A stretch of 64,000 nt of DNA from Anaerolineaceae bacterium (GTDB taxonomy: Bacteria; Chloroflexota; Anaerolineae; Anaerolineales; Villigracilaceae). Below, in pieces: positions 21,439 to 30,051 of the stretch (position 1 is its first letter; each line of letters begins with the position of its first letter). Location of the stretch: NCBI GenBank assembly GCA_009772985.1, contig WOUS01000010.1, positions 1 through 64,000 of the forward strand, in the 5' to 3' direction. The position numbers and the translations under genes were made by a program. A model generated the notes under the pieces. That model was given only the letters and a program-made list of their open reading frames with translations. It was not told where the DNA came from and ran no database searches.

Positions 21439-21474
21439 AAAACCGGACCGCGAGTCTCCTCGCGGTCCGGTTTT
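21439..21474. terminator. Bidirectional terminator between der and the integrase
   Basis: A 16-bp perfect stem (AAAACCGGACCGCGAG and its complement, 4-base loop) with A and T tails. The two flanking genes converge on it. Confidence 0.92.
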
Positions 21475-21501
21475 CGTAAATCGTTATCGCCGCTTTTGCG
21501 A

Positions 21502-22461
21502 TCAGCCATCCAGCGGACTCTTGACCGCTCCCGCGCCGCGCTGGAGAACGTGGGTGTAGATCATGGTGGTTTTTACGTCCTTGTGGCCCAATAGTTCCTG
21601 AACGGTGCGAATGTCGTAGTTGTTTTGTAAAAGATGCGTGGCGAAGGAGTGGCGGAAGGTATGCGGGCTGACCGGTTTGTCAATCTTCGCAAGCCGCGCG
21701 GCTTCCCGGACGGCGCGCTGCAATACGCTTTCGTCGAGATGATGCCGTTTGATGCGCTTTGAAATCGGGTCCGTGGAACGGACGGATGCCGGGAAAACAT
21801 ATTGCCAGGCGAATTCTTTGGGGGCATTAGGGTATTTTCTTTCCAGGGCGTAAGGCAGGGATACTTCGCCAAAACCATCGTCGAGGTCTTTTTGGTGAAC
21901 ACGCCTGACGCTTTGCAGGTGATCCTTGAGCGATGCTACCAGGGTATCGGGGAGCATGGTGATACGGTCATTTTCGCCTTTGCCGTCGCGGACGATCAAT
22001 TGGTGATTATCGAAATCAATATCCTTGACGCGCAGGCGCAGACATTCCATCAGACGCAGACCACTGCCGTAGAGAAGTTGAGCCATGAGTTTGGGTGTAC
22101 CTTGCATGTTGCCGATGACCGCCAGGGCTTCCTGCTTACTGAGGACGGTGGGCAGGCGGCCGGCTTTCTTGGCGCGAATGATTTCGGGCGGGAGGGCGAG
22201 TTCGCGCTGGAGAATGTGACGGTAAAGGAAGAGGATGGCACTGAGGGCCTGATTTTGGGAGGAGGCCGAGAGATTGCGTGCGGTGGCCAGATAAGTAATG
22301 AATGCCTGCACTTCGGTTTCGCCCATCTCGCGTGGATGACGCTTGTTATGAAACAGGATAAAACGGCGAATCCAGTCCACATAGGTCTGTTCTGTGCGAT
22401 AGGAGTAGTGTTTGACTCGCAGGACATCGGAAACCTGATCGAGTAATTTTTTCTCTGCCAT
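21502..22461 (-). CDS. intI: Integron integrase (tyrosine recombinase IntI type)
   Basis: A 319-residue tyrosine recombinase that inserts and excises gene cassettes at attI and attC. Catalytic residues visible: R136 (GSGLRLMEC), K161, H267 and R270 (SPHTFRHSF), H293 (LLGHKD) and Y302 (TMIYTHVL). The extra segment that marks integron integrases is present at about 213-245 ([12 protein letters not shown]...[13 protein letters not shown]). Slightly shorter than class 1 IntI (337). It is read away from the cassette array, with attI just upstream of its start, the standard integron layout. An AAGGAAAG box precedes the ATG. Confidence 0.95.
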   Translation of the reverse strand: MAEKKLLDQVSDVLRVKHYSYRTEQTYVDWIRRFILFHNKRHPREMGETEVQAFITYLATARNLSASSQNQALSAILFLYRHILQRELALPPEIIRAKKAGRLPTVLSKQEALAVIGNMQGTPKLMAQLLYGSGLRLMECLRLRVKDIDFDNHQLIVRDGKGENDRITMLPDTLVASLKDHLQSVRRVHQKDLDDGFGEVSLPYALERKYPNAPKEFAWQYVFPASVRSTDPISKRIKRHHLDESVLQRAVREAARLAKIDKPVSPHTFRHSFATHLLQNNYDIRTVQELLGHKDVKTTMIYTHVLQRGAGAVKSPLDG

Positions 22462-22531
22462 AAAACTCTTTCCTTTTGGGGGAATATTGATATACTATTG
22501 GTGTGGCAGGGTTATTTTACCCCTTTTCTCG

Positions 22532-22581
22532 TTCTTGCAGCCTAATCACCCATATTAATTTAGGGGATTAGACGGCAAGAA
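22532..22581. repeat. Imperfect inverted repeat between intI and attI
   Basis: Arms TTCTTGC + CTAATC (22532-22547) and GATTAG + GCAAGAA (22566-22581) with a 3/3 symmetric internal loop. Position suggests a regulatory or accessory recombination site of the integron. Function unproven. Confidence 0.55.
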
Positions 22582-22597
22582 TGAAGCCCAAAAGTAA

Positions 22598-22627
22598 TTA
22601 GGCTGGCAGCCTAACCAATAGTTGGCT
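22598..22627 (+). other. attI: attI recombination site region of the integron
   Basis: A perfect inverted repeat TTAGGCT / AGCCTAA (22598-22614) overlaps the simple-site half GCCTAAC (22609-22615). This is followed five bases later by GTTGGCT (22621-22627). Crossover is expected between G22621 and T22622, where the first cassette begins, because the cassette start (GTTGGCTGGC) is exactly complementary to the cassette end at 23351-23360. Confidence 0.8.
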
Positions 22628-22648
22628 GGCTGGTTACAAGGAAGTTAT

Positions 22649-23347
22649 ATGACAAATGAAATTCTTCTTTTGGTGATAGGTGCTGTTATTGGTATCATAA
22701 GTACATTTGCTATTGAATTAATTAAACACGCACTGGAGAAGAAACGATTAAAGCAAGAGCGAGAGACAAATTCTTTCTTAGCACGGGAACAAGATGTTGT
22801 GAATTTGCCTTCAAATGAAGGGAATAATAAATACACACCTGCATGGCTAAAATTAGTTGAAACCCAAAACCCTATAATCGTCTGGAGGAAAATGACGGGT
22901 GGCTCCAGTTATGTAAGGGGTAAATCTGAAAGCACTACTACTGCTTCTCTGCCTTCACTGAAAACGGAACGCGACAAATTTTTTGAGTCAACTAGATCAA
23001 AAAAGGCTATCAACAAGTATATACTGGGGCGCACTCAGATAATCGGAAGACATGGAGACTGCGAAATACAACTATCTGATTCATCTGTTTCCAGGCTTCA
23101 TGCCATGATTAGATACGAGCAGGGAAATTATTTGATTTACGATATAGGCTCTACATCGGGAACATTCCTGAATGGCACACGAGTAGATGAAATGGGATTT
23201 ATATTAATGCATCAAGATGTAATAGTTGTAGGAAATTCTGTTTTTGTGTTTGAGAAGATTGCAACAGTAATAAACTCCCAGAATGATAGAAAAAAGGCAA
23301 CTAAAAAATTGCAGAAAGCAGGCAAATCAAATGTTGCAGACAATTAA
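22649..23347 (+). CDS. Integron cassette 1: membrane-anchored FHA-domain protein
   Basis: A 232-residue protein. An N-terminal hydrophobic helix (about 5-25) is followed by a charged region, an unassigned middle, and an FHA domain at about 130-215 with IIGRHGDCEIQL, SVSRLHAMI and DIGSTSGTFLNG. FHA domains bind phosphothreonine peptides. The ATG at 22649 with AAGGAAG four bases upstream is preferred over an upstream TTG that begins exactly at the cassette boundary. The cassette spans 22622-23476. Being the first cassette it should be the best expressed. AT-rich like the other cassette genes. Confidence 0.8.
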   Translation: MTNEILLLVIGAVIGIISTFAIELIKHALEKKRLKQERETNSFLAREQDVVNLPSNEGNNKYTPAWLKLVETQNPIIVWRKMTGGSSYVRGKSESTTTASLPSLKTERDKFFESTRSKKAINKYILGRTQIIGRHGDCEIQLSDSSVSRLHAMIRYEQGNYLIYDIGSTSGTFLNGTRVDEMGFILMHQDVIVVGNSVFVFEKIATVINSQNDRKKATKKLQKAGKSNVADN

Positions 23348-23353
23348 AACGCC

Positions 23354-23482
23354 AGCCAACACAGCGTGCACCTGACGTGTGGGATTCTGCGGCATTTTCA
23401 AGCATTTTTCTGGCTTCAAGTTTTTCCTGCTCCCAAACAGAATCCACGCCCACCCACACGCAGGTAACGCAAGCCGTTAGCC
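23354..23482 (+). other. attC: attC site of cassette 1 (129 bp)
   Basis: R'' AGCCAAC (23354-23360), L'' GCGTGCACCTGACGTGTGGG, L' CCCACACGCAGGTAACGC and R' GTTAGCC (23476-23482). L'' and L' pair with two extrahelical bases (G and A) on one strand only, as in functional attC hairpins. Nearly identical to the three other sites. Confidence 0.93.
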
Positions 23483-23518
23483 GCTCTCTCTGCCAATTTG
23501 TAATTGAGAAACTTACAC

Positions 23519-24394
23519 ATGAAATTCCTTGACGATTCCAAAATACCCCAGCATCCTTATCCCGAACTACGGGAAGTACTTAATATCTTTGTGGGTGAAA
23601 TTGCGGCAGAATTAAAAGAAAATCTCGTCGGCATATATCTTGTTGGCTCAATTGCTTCGGGCGATTTTGATTTAGATAGCGATGTGGATTTTCTAGTCGT
23701 GACAAAAACTGAATTGACCGAAGCAGATATGAATCGGCTTCAAGATGTTCAAATAAAGGTTCATAATATTGACTGTTATCCAGCAAAACATTTGGAAGGT
23801 TCATATATAAGTATCGGTGACCTTAATGATTGGAGAACAGTAGGACAAAAGAAACTCTATTATTTTGATAACGGCAGCACCACCTACGAACAAACAACTC
23901 ACGACAACCAGTGGCATGTTCGGTGGATTCTTCGAGAACGTGGAATTACTTTGGTTGGTCAAAGACCCGAATCTATTTTGCGGGCAGTCCCCTTAAATGA
24001 GTTGCTTGACGAAATAAAAGCGAGTATGCTTCAAAGCAAGGAGATATTTCAAGGTGAAATAAATCGTCCTCTTAGTTTTTGTAATTCCAGATTTGGTCAG
24101 CCCTTCTTTGTTTTGACATACTGCCGCATGTTGCACACGATTCACACAGGGACAGTGCAATCAAAAAAGGCTGGAGCGGCATGGGCTAAACAATTTGTAG
24201 ACCCTAAATGGGGAAAGTTAATTGACCAAGCATGGAATGAGCGGGAAGGTGTTCGGTTTATGGTGAAAATTCATCAACGAGCAGAACAAACACTACTTGA
24301 CGAAACGCTGGAATTTATGAATTATGCTGTTGTGCAAATTGATAATATTAAAGTTCAAACGAGTTACGAGTCTTCTACAAAAGGCGGCGGCTAA
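23519..24394 (+). CDS. Integron cassette 2: AadA-like nucleotidyltransferase (DUF4111 type)
   Basis: A 291-residue protein whose N-terminal half is a polymerase-beta-type nucleotidyltransferase: YLVGSIASGDFDLDSDVDFLVV (about 44-65) carries the GS...DxD catalytic pattern. The C-terminal half is helical with an FVLTYCRML segment, as in aminoglycoside adenylyltransferases of the AadA/DUF4111 group. Adenylation of an aminoglycoside is possible but not proven; environmental relatives often lack resistance activity. The ATG at 23519 lies 15 bases inside a TTG alternative (23504). The stop overlaps the attC R'' box, typical of compact cassettes (23477-24511). Confidence 0.8.
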   Translation: MKFLDDSKIPQHPYPELREVLNIFVGEIAAELKENLVGIYLVGSIASGDFDLDSDVDFLVVTKTELTEADMNRLQDVQIKVHNIDCYPAKHLEGSYISIGDLNDWRTVGQKKLYYFDNGSTTYEQTTHDNQWHVRWILRERGITLVGQRPESILRAVPLNELLDEIKASMLQSKEIFQGEINRPLSFCNSRFGQPFFVLTYCRMLHTIHTGTVQSKKAGAAWAKQFVDPKWGKLIDQAWNEREGVRFMVKIHQRAEQTLLDETLEFMNYAVVQIDNIKVQTSYESSTKGGG

Positions 24395-24517
24395 CAAAGC
24401 GTGCACCTGACGTGTGGGATTCTGCGGCATTTTCAAGCATTTTTCTGGCTTCGGGCTTTTCCTGCTCCCAAACAGAATCCACGCCCGCCCACACGCAGGT
24501 AACGCAAACCGTTCGGC
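24389..24517 (+). other. attC: attC site of cassette 2 (129 bp)
   Basis: R'' GGCTAAC overlaps the stop codon of the nucleotidyltransferase gene. R' is GTTCGGC (24511-24517). Interior differs from site 1 at only a handful of positions. Confidence 0.93.
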
Positions 24518-24621
24518 GCTTCCTCGCAGATTGCAGCAAGATTCGGCGGTCACGAATTTGGAACATTGCGAGTTGTCTTAGAGTAAAGGCAATCGCTCAC
24601 TAAAGCAGGCGTAGTTGATAA

Positions 24622-24987
24622 ATGAAGAGAGGGCTACTCTTGGAAGAATCGTTTTGGACAAACCTGGATTTATTACTTCAGTCAACAGAGCTCGTCATTG
24701 ATCGTCCACGAGGCTCGTCGCATCCACGGTATCCGTCGCTCGTCTATCCATTAGACTATGGTTACCTCAAAGAAACCTCTGGCGGTGATGGAAACGAGCT
24801 GGACATATGGCGGGGTACATGCACAGAGGCAAAGTTAGATGCCATAGTGTGTACGGTAGATCACTTGAAGAAAGATGTTGAAGTCAAGTTGTTAGTAGGA
24901 TGTACCGAGCAGGAGAAAACAATTATCTGTGAATTTCACAATAACAGTAAATACATGGCTGCCATTTTGCTCAAGCGAAAAGAGTGA
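24622..24987 (+). CDS. Integron cassette 3: small inorganic-pyrophosphatase-like protein
   Basis: A 121-residue protein with the soluble pyrophosphatase pattern: VIDRPRGSSHPRYPSLVYPLDYGYL followed by GGDGNELDIW, resembling the DYGYI...DGD.LDV core that binds metal and substrate. It is shorter than ordinary family I enzymes (about 170-180), so it may be a divergent member with another substrate. The preceding 110 bases of the cassette hold no gene and the ribosome site is weak. Cassette limits are 24512-25155. Confidence 0.72.
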   Translation: MKRGLLLEESFWTNLDLLLQSTELVIDRPRGSSHPRYPSLVYPLDYGYLKETSGGDGNELDIWRGTCTEAKLDAIVCTVDHLKKDVEVKLLVGCTEQEKTIICEFHNNSKYMAAILLKRKE

Positions 24988-25032
24988 CGGGTCTTAAACT
25001 ATATTGAGCGTGAAGTTTGAAGAGCAAAACGC

Positions 25033-25161
25033 GCCTAACAAAGCGTGCACCTGACGTGTGGGAGTCTGCGCGATTTAGAAGCATTTTCCTCGCTTCGAGT
25101 TTTTCCTGCTCCCAAACAGAGTCCACGCCCGCCCACACGCAGGTAACGCAAACCGTTGGCA
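25033..25161 (+). other. attC: attC site of cassette 3 (129 bp)
   Basis: R'' GCCTAAC (25033-25039) and R' GTTGGCA (25155-25161). The stem arms are identical to the other sites; the central part is the most diverged of the four (cgcgatttaga instead of cggcattttca). Confidence 0.93.
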
Positions 25162-25240
25162 CGCCCCTTGCAAAGCATAGAAAAATCATAAGGCATGGCG
25201 CACTTGTCGCAAAAAAAAATCTCAGAATAAGAAGGGATGA

Positions 25241-25696
25241 ATGATGAAAAAAGAAAACCTGAAAATCTTTGCCGTTTGTTTTGTGATTGTTTATGTTTTG
25301 ACCGCTGGCTTAAATATTTTGAACAGACAGCCTTTAGTTTTTGCGCCTGAATATAGTCTTGGTCAATTCATTATGTTATTTGTTCTTATGGGCTTCTTGA
25401 GTTTTGGTTTAGTTTTCGTGATGGAAAATCTCGAAAAGTTACTCAAGAAATATTTCTCTTCAATTTTCACTTCCCCGCCCTCAATTTACGCTTACTTCAT
25501 TTTAGTATCCGCATTTGGATTATTTGCTTTCACTTTGTTTTCAGGCTTTGCAGAATCAGGGCGACCATTTTTCTATTATGGCTGTGTTACCAATAGTTGC
25601 ATTTACCTTTTCAATGGTTATACAGTAACATTGGTAATGGCTGTTTATTTTGCTTATCGGTTTATCAAGAACCTTTCAGCAAAAGCAATGTCGTAA
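25241..25696 (+). CDS. Integron cassette 4: small membrane protein, 151 aa
   Basis: A hydrophobic protein with four likely membrane helices (about 9-26, 39-60, 84-105, 118-140) and a short basic C-terminus. No family is recognised. GAAGGG precedes tandem ATG codons at 25241 and 25244; the second has the better spacing. The cassette spans 25156-25854. Its ends (GTTGGCACGC and GCGTGCCAAC) are perfectly complementary. Confidence 0.7.
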   Translation: MMKKENLKIFAVCFVIVYVLTAGLNILNRQPLVFAPEYSLGQFIMLFVLMGFLSFGLVFVMENLEKLLKKYFSSIFTSPPSIYAYFILVSAFGLFAFTLFSGFAESGRPFFYYGCVTNSCIYLFNGYTVTLVMAVYFAYRFIKNLSAKAMS

Positions 25697-25731
25697 TTTT
25701 TTATGCAGGTGAGTCTTGCTCAACAAAAGCG

Positions 25732-25860
25732 TGCCAACAAAGCGTGCACCTGACGTGTGGGATTCTGCGGCATTTTCAAGCATTTTTCTGACTTCGAGTT
25801 TTTCCTGCTCCCAAACAGAATCCACGCCCGCCCACACGCAGGTAACGCAAGCCGTTAGGC
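25732..25860 (+). other. attC: attC site of cassette 4 (129 bp), last in the array
   Basis: R'' TGCCAAC (25732-25738) and R' GTTAGGC (25854-25860). What follows R' has no further attC and is probably the original right half of attI or chromosomal flank. Confidence 0.93.
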
Positions 25861-25940
25861 CTTGCAGACCGTGTTGACTCAAAACAGAAATGAAGCCTTA
25901 AACACGTAAATTTTTCTTTTGAAGGGGATTCCCCTGAAAA

Positions 25941-25982
25941 CGATTCCGCCCCAGTTTGTCTGCCGGGGCGGAATCGTTTTTT
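25941..25982. terminator. Terminator at the end of the integron / NBR1-Ig gene
   Basis: A 12-bp stem (CGATTCCGCCCC with GGGGCGGAATCG, 12-base loop) followed by six T on the plus strand and four T on the minus strand. It separates the cassettes from the opposing gene. Confidence 0.88.
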
Positions 25983-25991
25983 ACTTTTTGT

Positions 25992-27992
25992 TTACGGCGT
26001 GCTGGTCGGCGTGGGCGTTTCGCTGGGGAGCGGCGTGTTCGTGGCAGTCGCGGTCGGCGTATTGGTCGGCGGGACCGAGCCACCCACGCGCACGATCTGC
26101 GGGGCAACCCATACCGCCCGGTCGCCGGCCGCGGAGCCGTAGGCCAGCACGGTCAGGATGAATTTCACGTTCTGCCCGGCCAGCGGCGTCAGGTCCACGC
26201 TGGCGCGGTAGTACAGGTTGTCGTAACGTTCGCGGAAAAACCAGAAGGTCTGGATCGGGCCGCTGCCGACCTGGTAATCGAGCCGGAAGGTGACGTAGCA
26301 GGACGTGGCCCCATACTCACAGTTGACGATGGCCTGGAACTTGTCGCCGGACTGCACCGTAAAGGCCGGGTAGATGCCCTGGATGTAGCCGTCGGTCACG
26401 TTCTGCGGCGCGGTCAGCAGGCCGGGCTGGCCGGTCGTGCCGTCTTCCAGTTTCGGGGCGGTCGGTTTCAGCACGAAACCGCGCGCGTCGCCGTCCGTGC
26501 CGGGGCAGGGCAGCGCGCCCGCCGCGCTCGCCCACGCGGCGGAGCAGGCGTTGGCAACGAAATCATAGGCCGCGCCGGAGGCGGTGGTTGTCACGTTGAT
26601 GTCCACCCAGACCGGGTTGCTGTAATTCGACCAGACGCCGAACGACGCACCCGAGGCGTTGCGCAGTTTCCAGTAGCCCTTGTAACGCCCGGCGGTTGGC
26701 GGCGCGGTCATCGGCACGCCGATGTCCACCGTCTGGCCGGGGGCCACGTTCGACGGCATGGCCACCGAGGCCGGCGCTCCCATCTGGTCGCCGCTGACAA
26801 AGTAGATGCTGTAGGAAGTCGTCCACGTGCAGGTGCCGACGTTCTTCAAGCGCCATGTTTTGGTAAAGGGCGTGTTGGCGGCCAAAATCGTCCCGTCGGG
26901 GATGGTGACATCGGCCAGGAACTGGGCCCGGTTGCAGGTCGTGGCGGGGGTCGGACCGGTTGCCGTGGGCGTCGGGCTGGGGCCGACGGTCGGCGTGGGC
27001 GAGGGCGGGACCGGACCGCCGCCAGTGCGGACGATCTTCGGCGCGCCCCACAGGGCGCGGTCCCCGCTCGGGACGCCATACCCGCTCACGTCCTCGGTGT
27101 ACAGGATGAAGGTCACGCCCTGCCCCGCCAGCGCGCTCAGGTCGAGGTTGACGCGGTAGTACTGTCCCTCGTAGCGTTCGCGGAAATTCAACAGGGTGCG
27201 CACCGTTCCGCCGGCGATCTGGTAGTCGAGCCGGAAGCGAACGTAGCAGGTGGTCGCGCCGTACGAGCAGTTGACAATGGACTGGAAGCGGTCGCCGGCC
27301 TGGACGGTGAAGGCCGGGAAGACACCCCGGATGTAGCCGCCGGCCGCGTTCTGCGGGACGACCAGCAGGCCGGGGGCGGTGTCGGTGGCGCCGTTCTCCA
27401 GTTTGGGCGCGTCCTGCCGGATGACAAAGCCGTTGGCGCTCCCCTCCGTGCCGGGGCAGGGCAGCGCGCCCGCCCCGCTCGACCAGGCCGCCGAGCAGTA
27501 GTTGGCGGCGAAATCGTAGGCCGTGGCGTAGGTCTGGGTCACGTTGATGTCCACCCAGAACGGGCTGGCGGCGGTCGCGCCGATGCCAAACAGCACGCCC
27601 GAGGCGTTGCGCAATTGCCAATAGCCGCGGTAGTGTCCGGCCGCGGACGGGGCGGTCAGGGTCACGGTCAGGTCAACGGTCGCGCCGGGGGCCACGTTCG
27701 ACGGCAGGTTCACCACCGTGGTGGTTCCCATCTTCTCGCCGCTGGAATAGACCAGGGCGTAGGCGGTGCTCCACGCGCAGGTGCCGATGTTCTTGAGCCG
27801 CCAGGTCTTGACGAAGACCGTACCCGGGGCCATGCTCGCGCCGTCGGGAATGGTCACGTCGGCGACGAACTGCGCCCAGTCGCAAGCGGACGCGGCCGCG
27901 GCGGTCTTCGGCGCCATCCCGGCCGCGGGGACGAACTGGGCCAAAACGACGACCAGCAGGACAATGGGGACAAGAAAACGTTTCAGGGTCAT
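25992..27992 (-). CDS. Secreted protein with two NBR1-type Ig-like domains
   Basis: A 666-residue protein with a signal-type N-terminus (MTLKRFLVPIVLLVVVLAQFVPA, about 1-28). It consists of two copies of a roughly 290-residue module. Each module begins with an NBR1-like Ig domain (FVADVTIPDG, KTWRLKNIGTCAW, GHYRGYWQLRNASG.FG) rich in conserved Trp. A second beta-rich part (YDFAANYCSAAWSSGAGALPCPG, FRLDYQ, FRERY) follows. A Pro/Thr linker joins the modules and a Thr/Pro tail ends the chain. It is probably a cell-surface or extracellular protein; ligand unknown. AGGAGG precedes the ATG at 27992. Confidence 0.82.
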   Translation of the reverse strand: MTLKRFLVPIVLLVVVLAQFVPAAGMAPKTAAAASACDWAQFVADVTIPDGASMAPGTVFVKTWRLKNIGTCAWSTAYALVYSSGEKMGTTTVVNLPSNVAPGATVDLTVTLTAPSAAGHYRGYWQLRNASGVLFGIGATAASPFWVDINVTQTYATAYDFAANYCSAAWSSGAGALPCPGTEGSANGFVIRQDAPKLENGATDTAPGLLVVPQNAAGGYIRGVFPAFTVQAGDRFQSIVNCSYGATTCYVRFRLDYQIAGGTVRTLLNFRERYEGQYYRVNLDLSALAGQGVTFILYTEDVSGYGVPSGDRALWGAPKIVRTGGGPVPPSPTPTVGPSPTPTATGPTPATTCNRAQFLADVTIPDGTILAANTPFTKTWRLKNVGTCTWTTSYSIYFVSGDQMGAPASVAMPSNVAPGQTVDIGVPMTAPPTAGRYKGYWKLRNASGASFGVWSNYSNPVWVDINVTTTASGAAYDFVANACSAAWASAAGALPCPGTDGDARGFVLKPTAPKLEDGTTGQPGLLTAPQNVTDGYIQGIYPAFTVQSGDKFQAIVNCEYGATSCYVTFRLDYQVGSGPIQTFWFFRERYDNLYYRASVDLTPLAGQNVKFILTVLAYGSAAGDRAVWVAPQIVRVGGSVPPTNTPTATATNTPLPSETPTPTSTP

Positions 27993-28172
27993 GCGATCCT
28001 CCTTCTCTCTCGGGGGGGGCCGGCGTGGCGTCACGCGAAAAAGGGCCCCTGTGCTTTAACGATGGCTTGCTGTTGAAAGTTCCATAATTTCCAATATGAT
28101 AGCGCATTTTTAAGGAATTGAATATAGCCCCTTTATCATAGATTTTTGGTTTTCGCACAGCCAAGAGTATCT

Positions 28173-28250
28173 AACCGCAGAGAGCGCGGGATACGCGGAG
28201 AAAAAAAATTAAAAACTCTGCGTTCTCAGCGATCTCGGCGGTCGCTTATT
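28173..28250. repeat. Inverted 9-bp repeat arrays in the dinB leader
   Basis: Three units of the type CGC(A/G)GAGAG face three reverse units (CTCTGCGTT, CTCAGCGAT, CTCGGCGGT) across an A-rich loop. The whole spacer 27993-28325 holds no supported gene; it should carry the divergent promoters of the NBR1-Ig gene and dinB. Confidence 0.6.
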
Positions 28251-28325
28251 TTCAGCGGCCTGAGGTTTTTTTCGCCCAACGGAGAGACACCGTGTTCTCC
28301 GTGTCCAAAAGAGTATAATGATTCC

Positions 28326-29480
28326 ATGCCCCGCACCATCCTGCACCTCGACCTGGATGCCTTCTTCTGCGCGGTGGAGGAACTGCACGACCCCAGCCTG
28401 CGCGGCAAACCGTTCGCCGTGGGCGGGCGGCCGGAGGAGCGCGGCGTGGTCTCCTCCTGCTCGTACCCGGCGCGCCTGCTCGGGGTCCGCTCGGCGATGC
28501 CGACCAGCCGCGCCCTGCGTCTCTGCCCGGGGCTGATCGTCATCTCGCACCACCGCTCGAATTACGGGGAAATGTCCGAAAAAGTGATGGCGCGCCTGCG
28601 CAACCTGTCCCCGTTCGTGGAGCAGATCTCGATTGACGAGGCCTTCGTGGACATCTCCGGCCTGGGCGACCCGGCAGGCATCGCCCGCAGCCTCCAGGCC
28701 GAGGTCCGTGAGGGGATCGGGCTGCCATGCTCAGTCGGGATCGCCTCCAATAAACTGGTCGCCAAGATTGCCACCGAAGTGGGCAAGAAATCGGGAAAGA
28801 AAGGCGAACCGCCCAATGCGCTGACGATCGTCCCGCCCGGCAGCGAGGCGGCCTTCCTGGACCCGCTGCCTGCCGACATGTTGTGGGGCGTTGGCCCGAA
28901 GACCGCCGCGCGGCTGGCGGAGGTCGGCATCCGCACCATCGGCGACATTGCCCGCCGCCCCGAAGCGGACCTTGTCCGCTGGTTCGGCGAGAACGGGCAG
29001 GAGTTGTGGCGTCACGCGCGCGGCATTGATGAACGCCCCATCGTCACCGAATACGAGGCCAAGTCCATCTCGCAGGAGACCACCTTTGCCTGCGACGTGC
29101 GCGACGACCGCCAACTGGAGCGCACCCTGCGCGAACTCTCCGAACAGGTCGGGCGGAGGCTGCGCAAGTCCGGCCTGGCCGGGACGACGGTCAAGATCAA
29201 GTTGCGCTGGCCGGATTTCACGTCGCTCACCCGCCAAATCACCCTGCCCGGAACCACCGACCAGGACGACGAAATCTACCGCACGGCGCTGGCTCTGCTG
29301 ACAAAGGTTCGCCCGAAGGGCAAGGCGGTACGTCTCATCGGCGTCGGCGTGAGCGGATTCAAGCCGCCCCTCCGCCAGTTGGGGCTGTGGGATGGCGACA
29401 GTGAGAAGCGCCGCAAGTTGCAGGAGGCGGTGGATGAATTGCAGGAGAAATTCGGAAGAAAAGTCATCCACCGAGGATAA
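28326..29480 (+). CDS. dinB: DNA polymerase IV (Y family)
   Basis: A 384-residue translesion polymerase. Motifs: LHLDLDAFFCAVE (6-18) with the first catalytic Asp and the steric-gate region, SIDEAFVDIS near 102 with the SxDE catalytic pair, then the helix-hairpin-helix WGVGPKTAARL and the little-finger domain. There is no beta-clamp motif that I can name with confidence at the C-terminus. The ATG at 28326 is chosen because upstream in-frame sequence is repeat DNA. A TATAAT-like sequence at 28314-28319 sits very close to the start, so the message may be nearly leaderless. Confidence 0.93.
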   Translation: MPRTILHLDLDAFFCAVEELHDPSLRGKPFAVGGRPEERGVVSSCSYPARLLGVRSAMPTSRALRLCPGLIVISHHRSNYGEMSEKVMARLRNLSPFVEQISIDEAFVDISGLGDPAGIARSLQAEVREGIGLPCSVGIASNKLVAKIATEVGKKSGKKGEPPNALTIVPPGSEAAFLDPLPADMLWGVGPKTAARLAEVGIRTIGDIARRPEADLVRWFGENGQELWRHARGIDERPIVTEYEAKSISQETTFACDVRDDRQLERTLRELSEQVGRRLRKSGLAGTTVKIKLRWPDFTSLTRQITLPGTTDQDDEIYRTALALLTKVRPKGKAVRLIGVGVSGFKPPLRQLGLWDGDSEKRRKLQEAVDELQEKFGRKVIHRG

Positions 29481-29518
29481 AGCACAAATCACTCATCTGA
29501 GTTTTTTGGAGAAAACGC

Positions 29519-29782
29519 ATGTCACCCAACAATATACTCGCTCTGCTTGCTTTCACGCTTTTCGTGTTGGCGACCGGCGCTGCCGCATTTGCCTGCTGGC
29601 ACATTTTCATCACAAGCGAAGAGCGAACGCGAAATCCGGATATCTCCGAATGGCAACGCGCCCACGCATGGTTTGGAGTTGTCACAATGATATTACCGGC
29701 CTTGGCATTTACTTTCGGATTCATGGCATTTCTCTATATCCTGATCGAACATGTAGTTTCGTTGGTTGCCAAACTGCTGTAA
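29519..29782 (+). CDS. Small membrane protein, 87 aa
   Basis: Two or three hydrophobic helices (about 5-28, 48-70, 70-86) separated by a polar ERTRNPDISEWQR loop. A GGAG box lies seven bases before the ATG. It is not recognised. It starts 38 bases after dinB and could be cotranscribed. Confidence 0.6.
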   Translation: MSPNNILALLAFTLFVLATGAAAFACWHIFITSEERTRNPDISEWQRAHAWFGVVTMILPALAFTFGFMAFLYILIEHVVSLVAKLL

Positions 29783-29906
29783 AAGAACCGGGTATCGTGG
29801 AAAACCGCATCAGCGACCACGGTTTCGGTTAAGTTGCTGCTGGTATCCAAATGCCACGCTCATGAAAAGGCCAACGTGGTATGATAAAAGCAAGGAGTGT
29901 GACTCC

Positions 29907-30035
29907 ATGAACGAACCAAAATCTCGAAAGATTGTTTTGAACGAAGACTGGTGGGCGGTCATCGCCGCCGGTCTGCTCATCCTCCTGTCCGCCCTGGGGG
30001 TCATCGGCGAAGGCGGCCTGAAGATCACCTTCTAG
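29907..30035 (+). CDS. Small single-helix membrane protein, 42 aa
   Basis: The ATG at 29907 has a strong AAGGAGTG box. The product has a basic N-terminus (MNEPKSRKIVLNEDWW) and one membrane helix (about 17-36). It ends 16 bases before the YeiH-family gene, so it may be a small partner of that transporter. Confidence 0.6.
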   Translation: MNEPKSRKIVLNEDWWAVIAAGLLILLSALGVIGEGGLKITF

Positions 30036-30051
30036 GGAGCGGGAGGACATC

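Noticed and set aside
22480-22520. Cassette promoter Pc (TTGATA at 22487 with a weak -10)
   Set aside because: The -10 at the right spacing (GGTTAT) is a poor match; not strong enough to list.
23354-25882. Minus-strand frames of 60-86 codons sharing a CVTCVWAGVDSVWEQEK segment at four places
   Set aside because: They are translations of the four repeated attC sites; similarity comes from the recombination site, not from a protein family, and there are no ribosome sites.
25956-28076. A 706-codon plus-strand frame opposite the NBR1-Ig gene
   Set aside because: Gly/Arg/His-rich low-complexity translation typical of an antisense shadow; the minus-strand protein has a signal peptide and duplicated domains.
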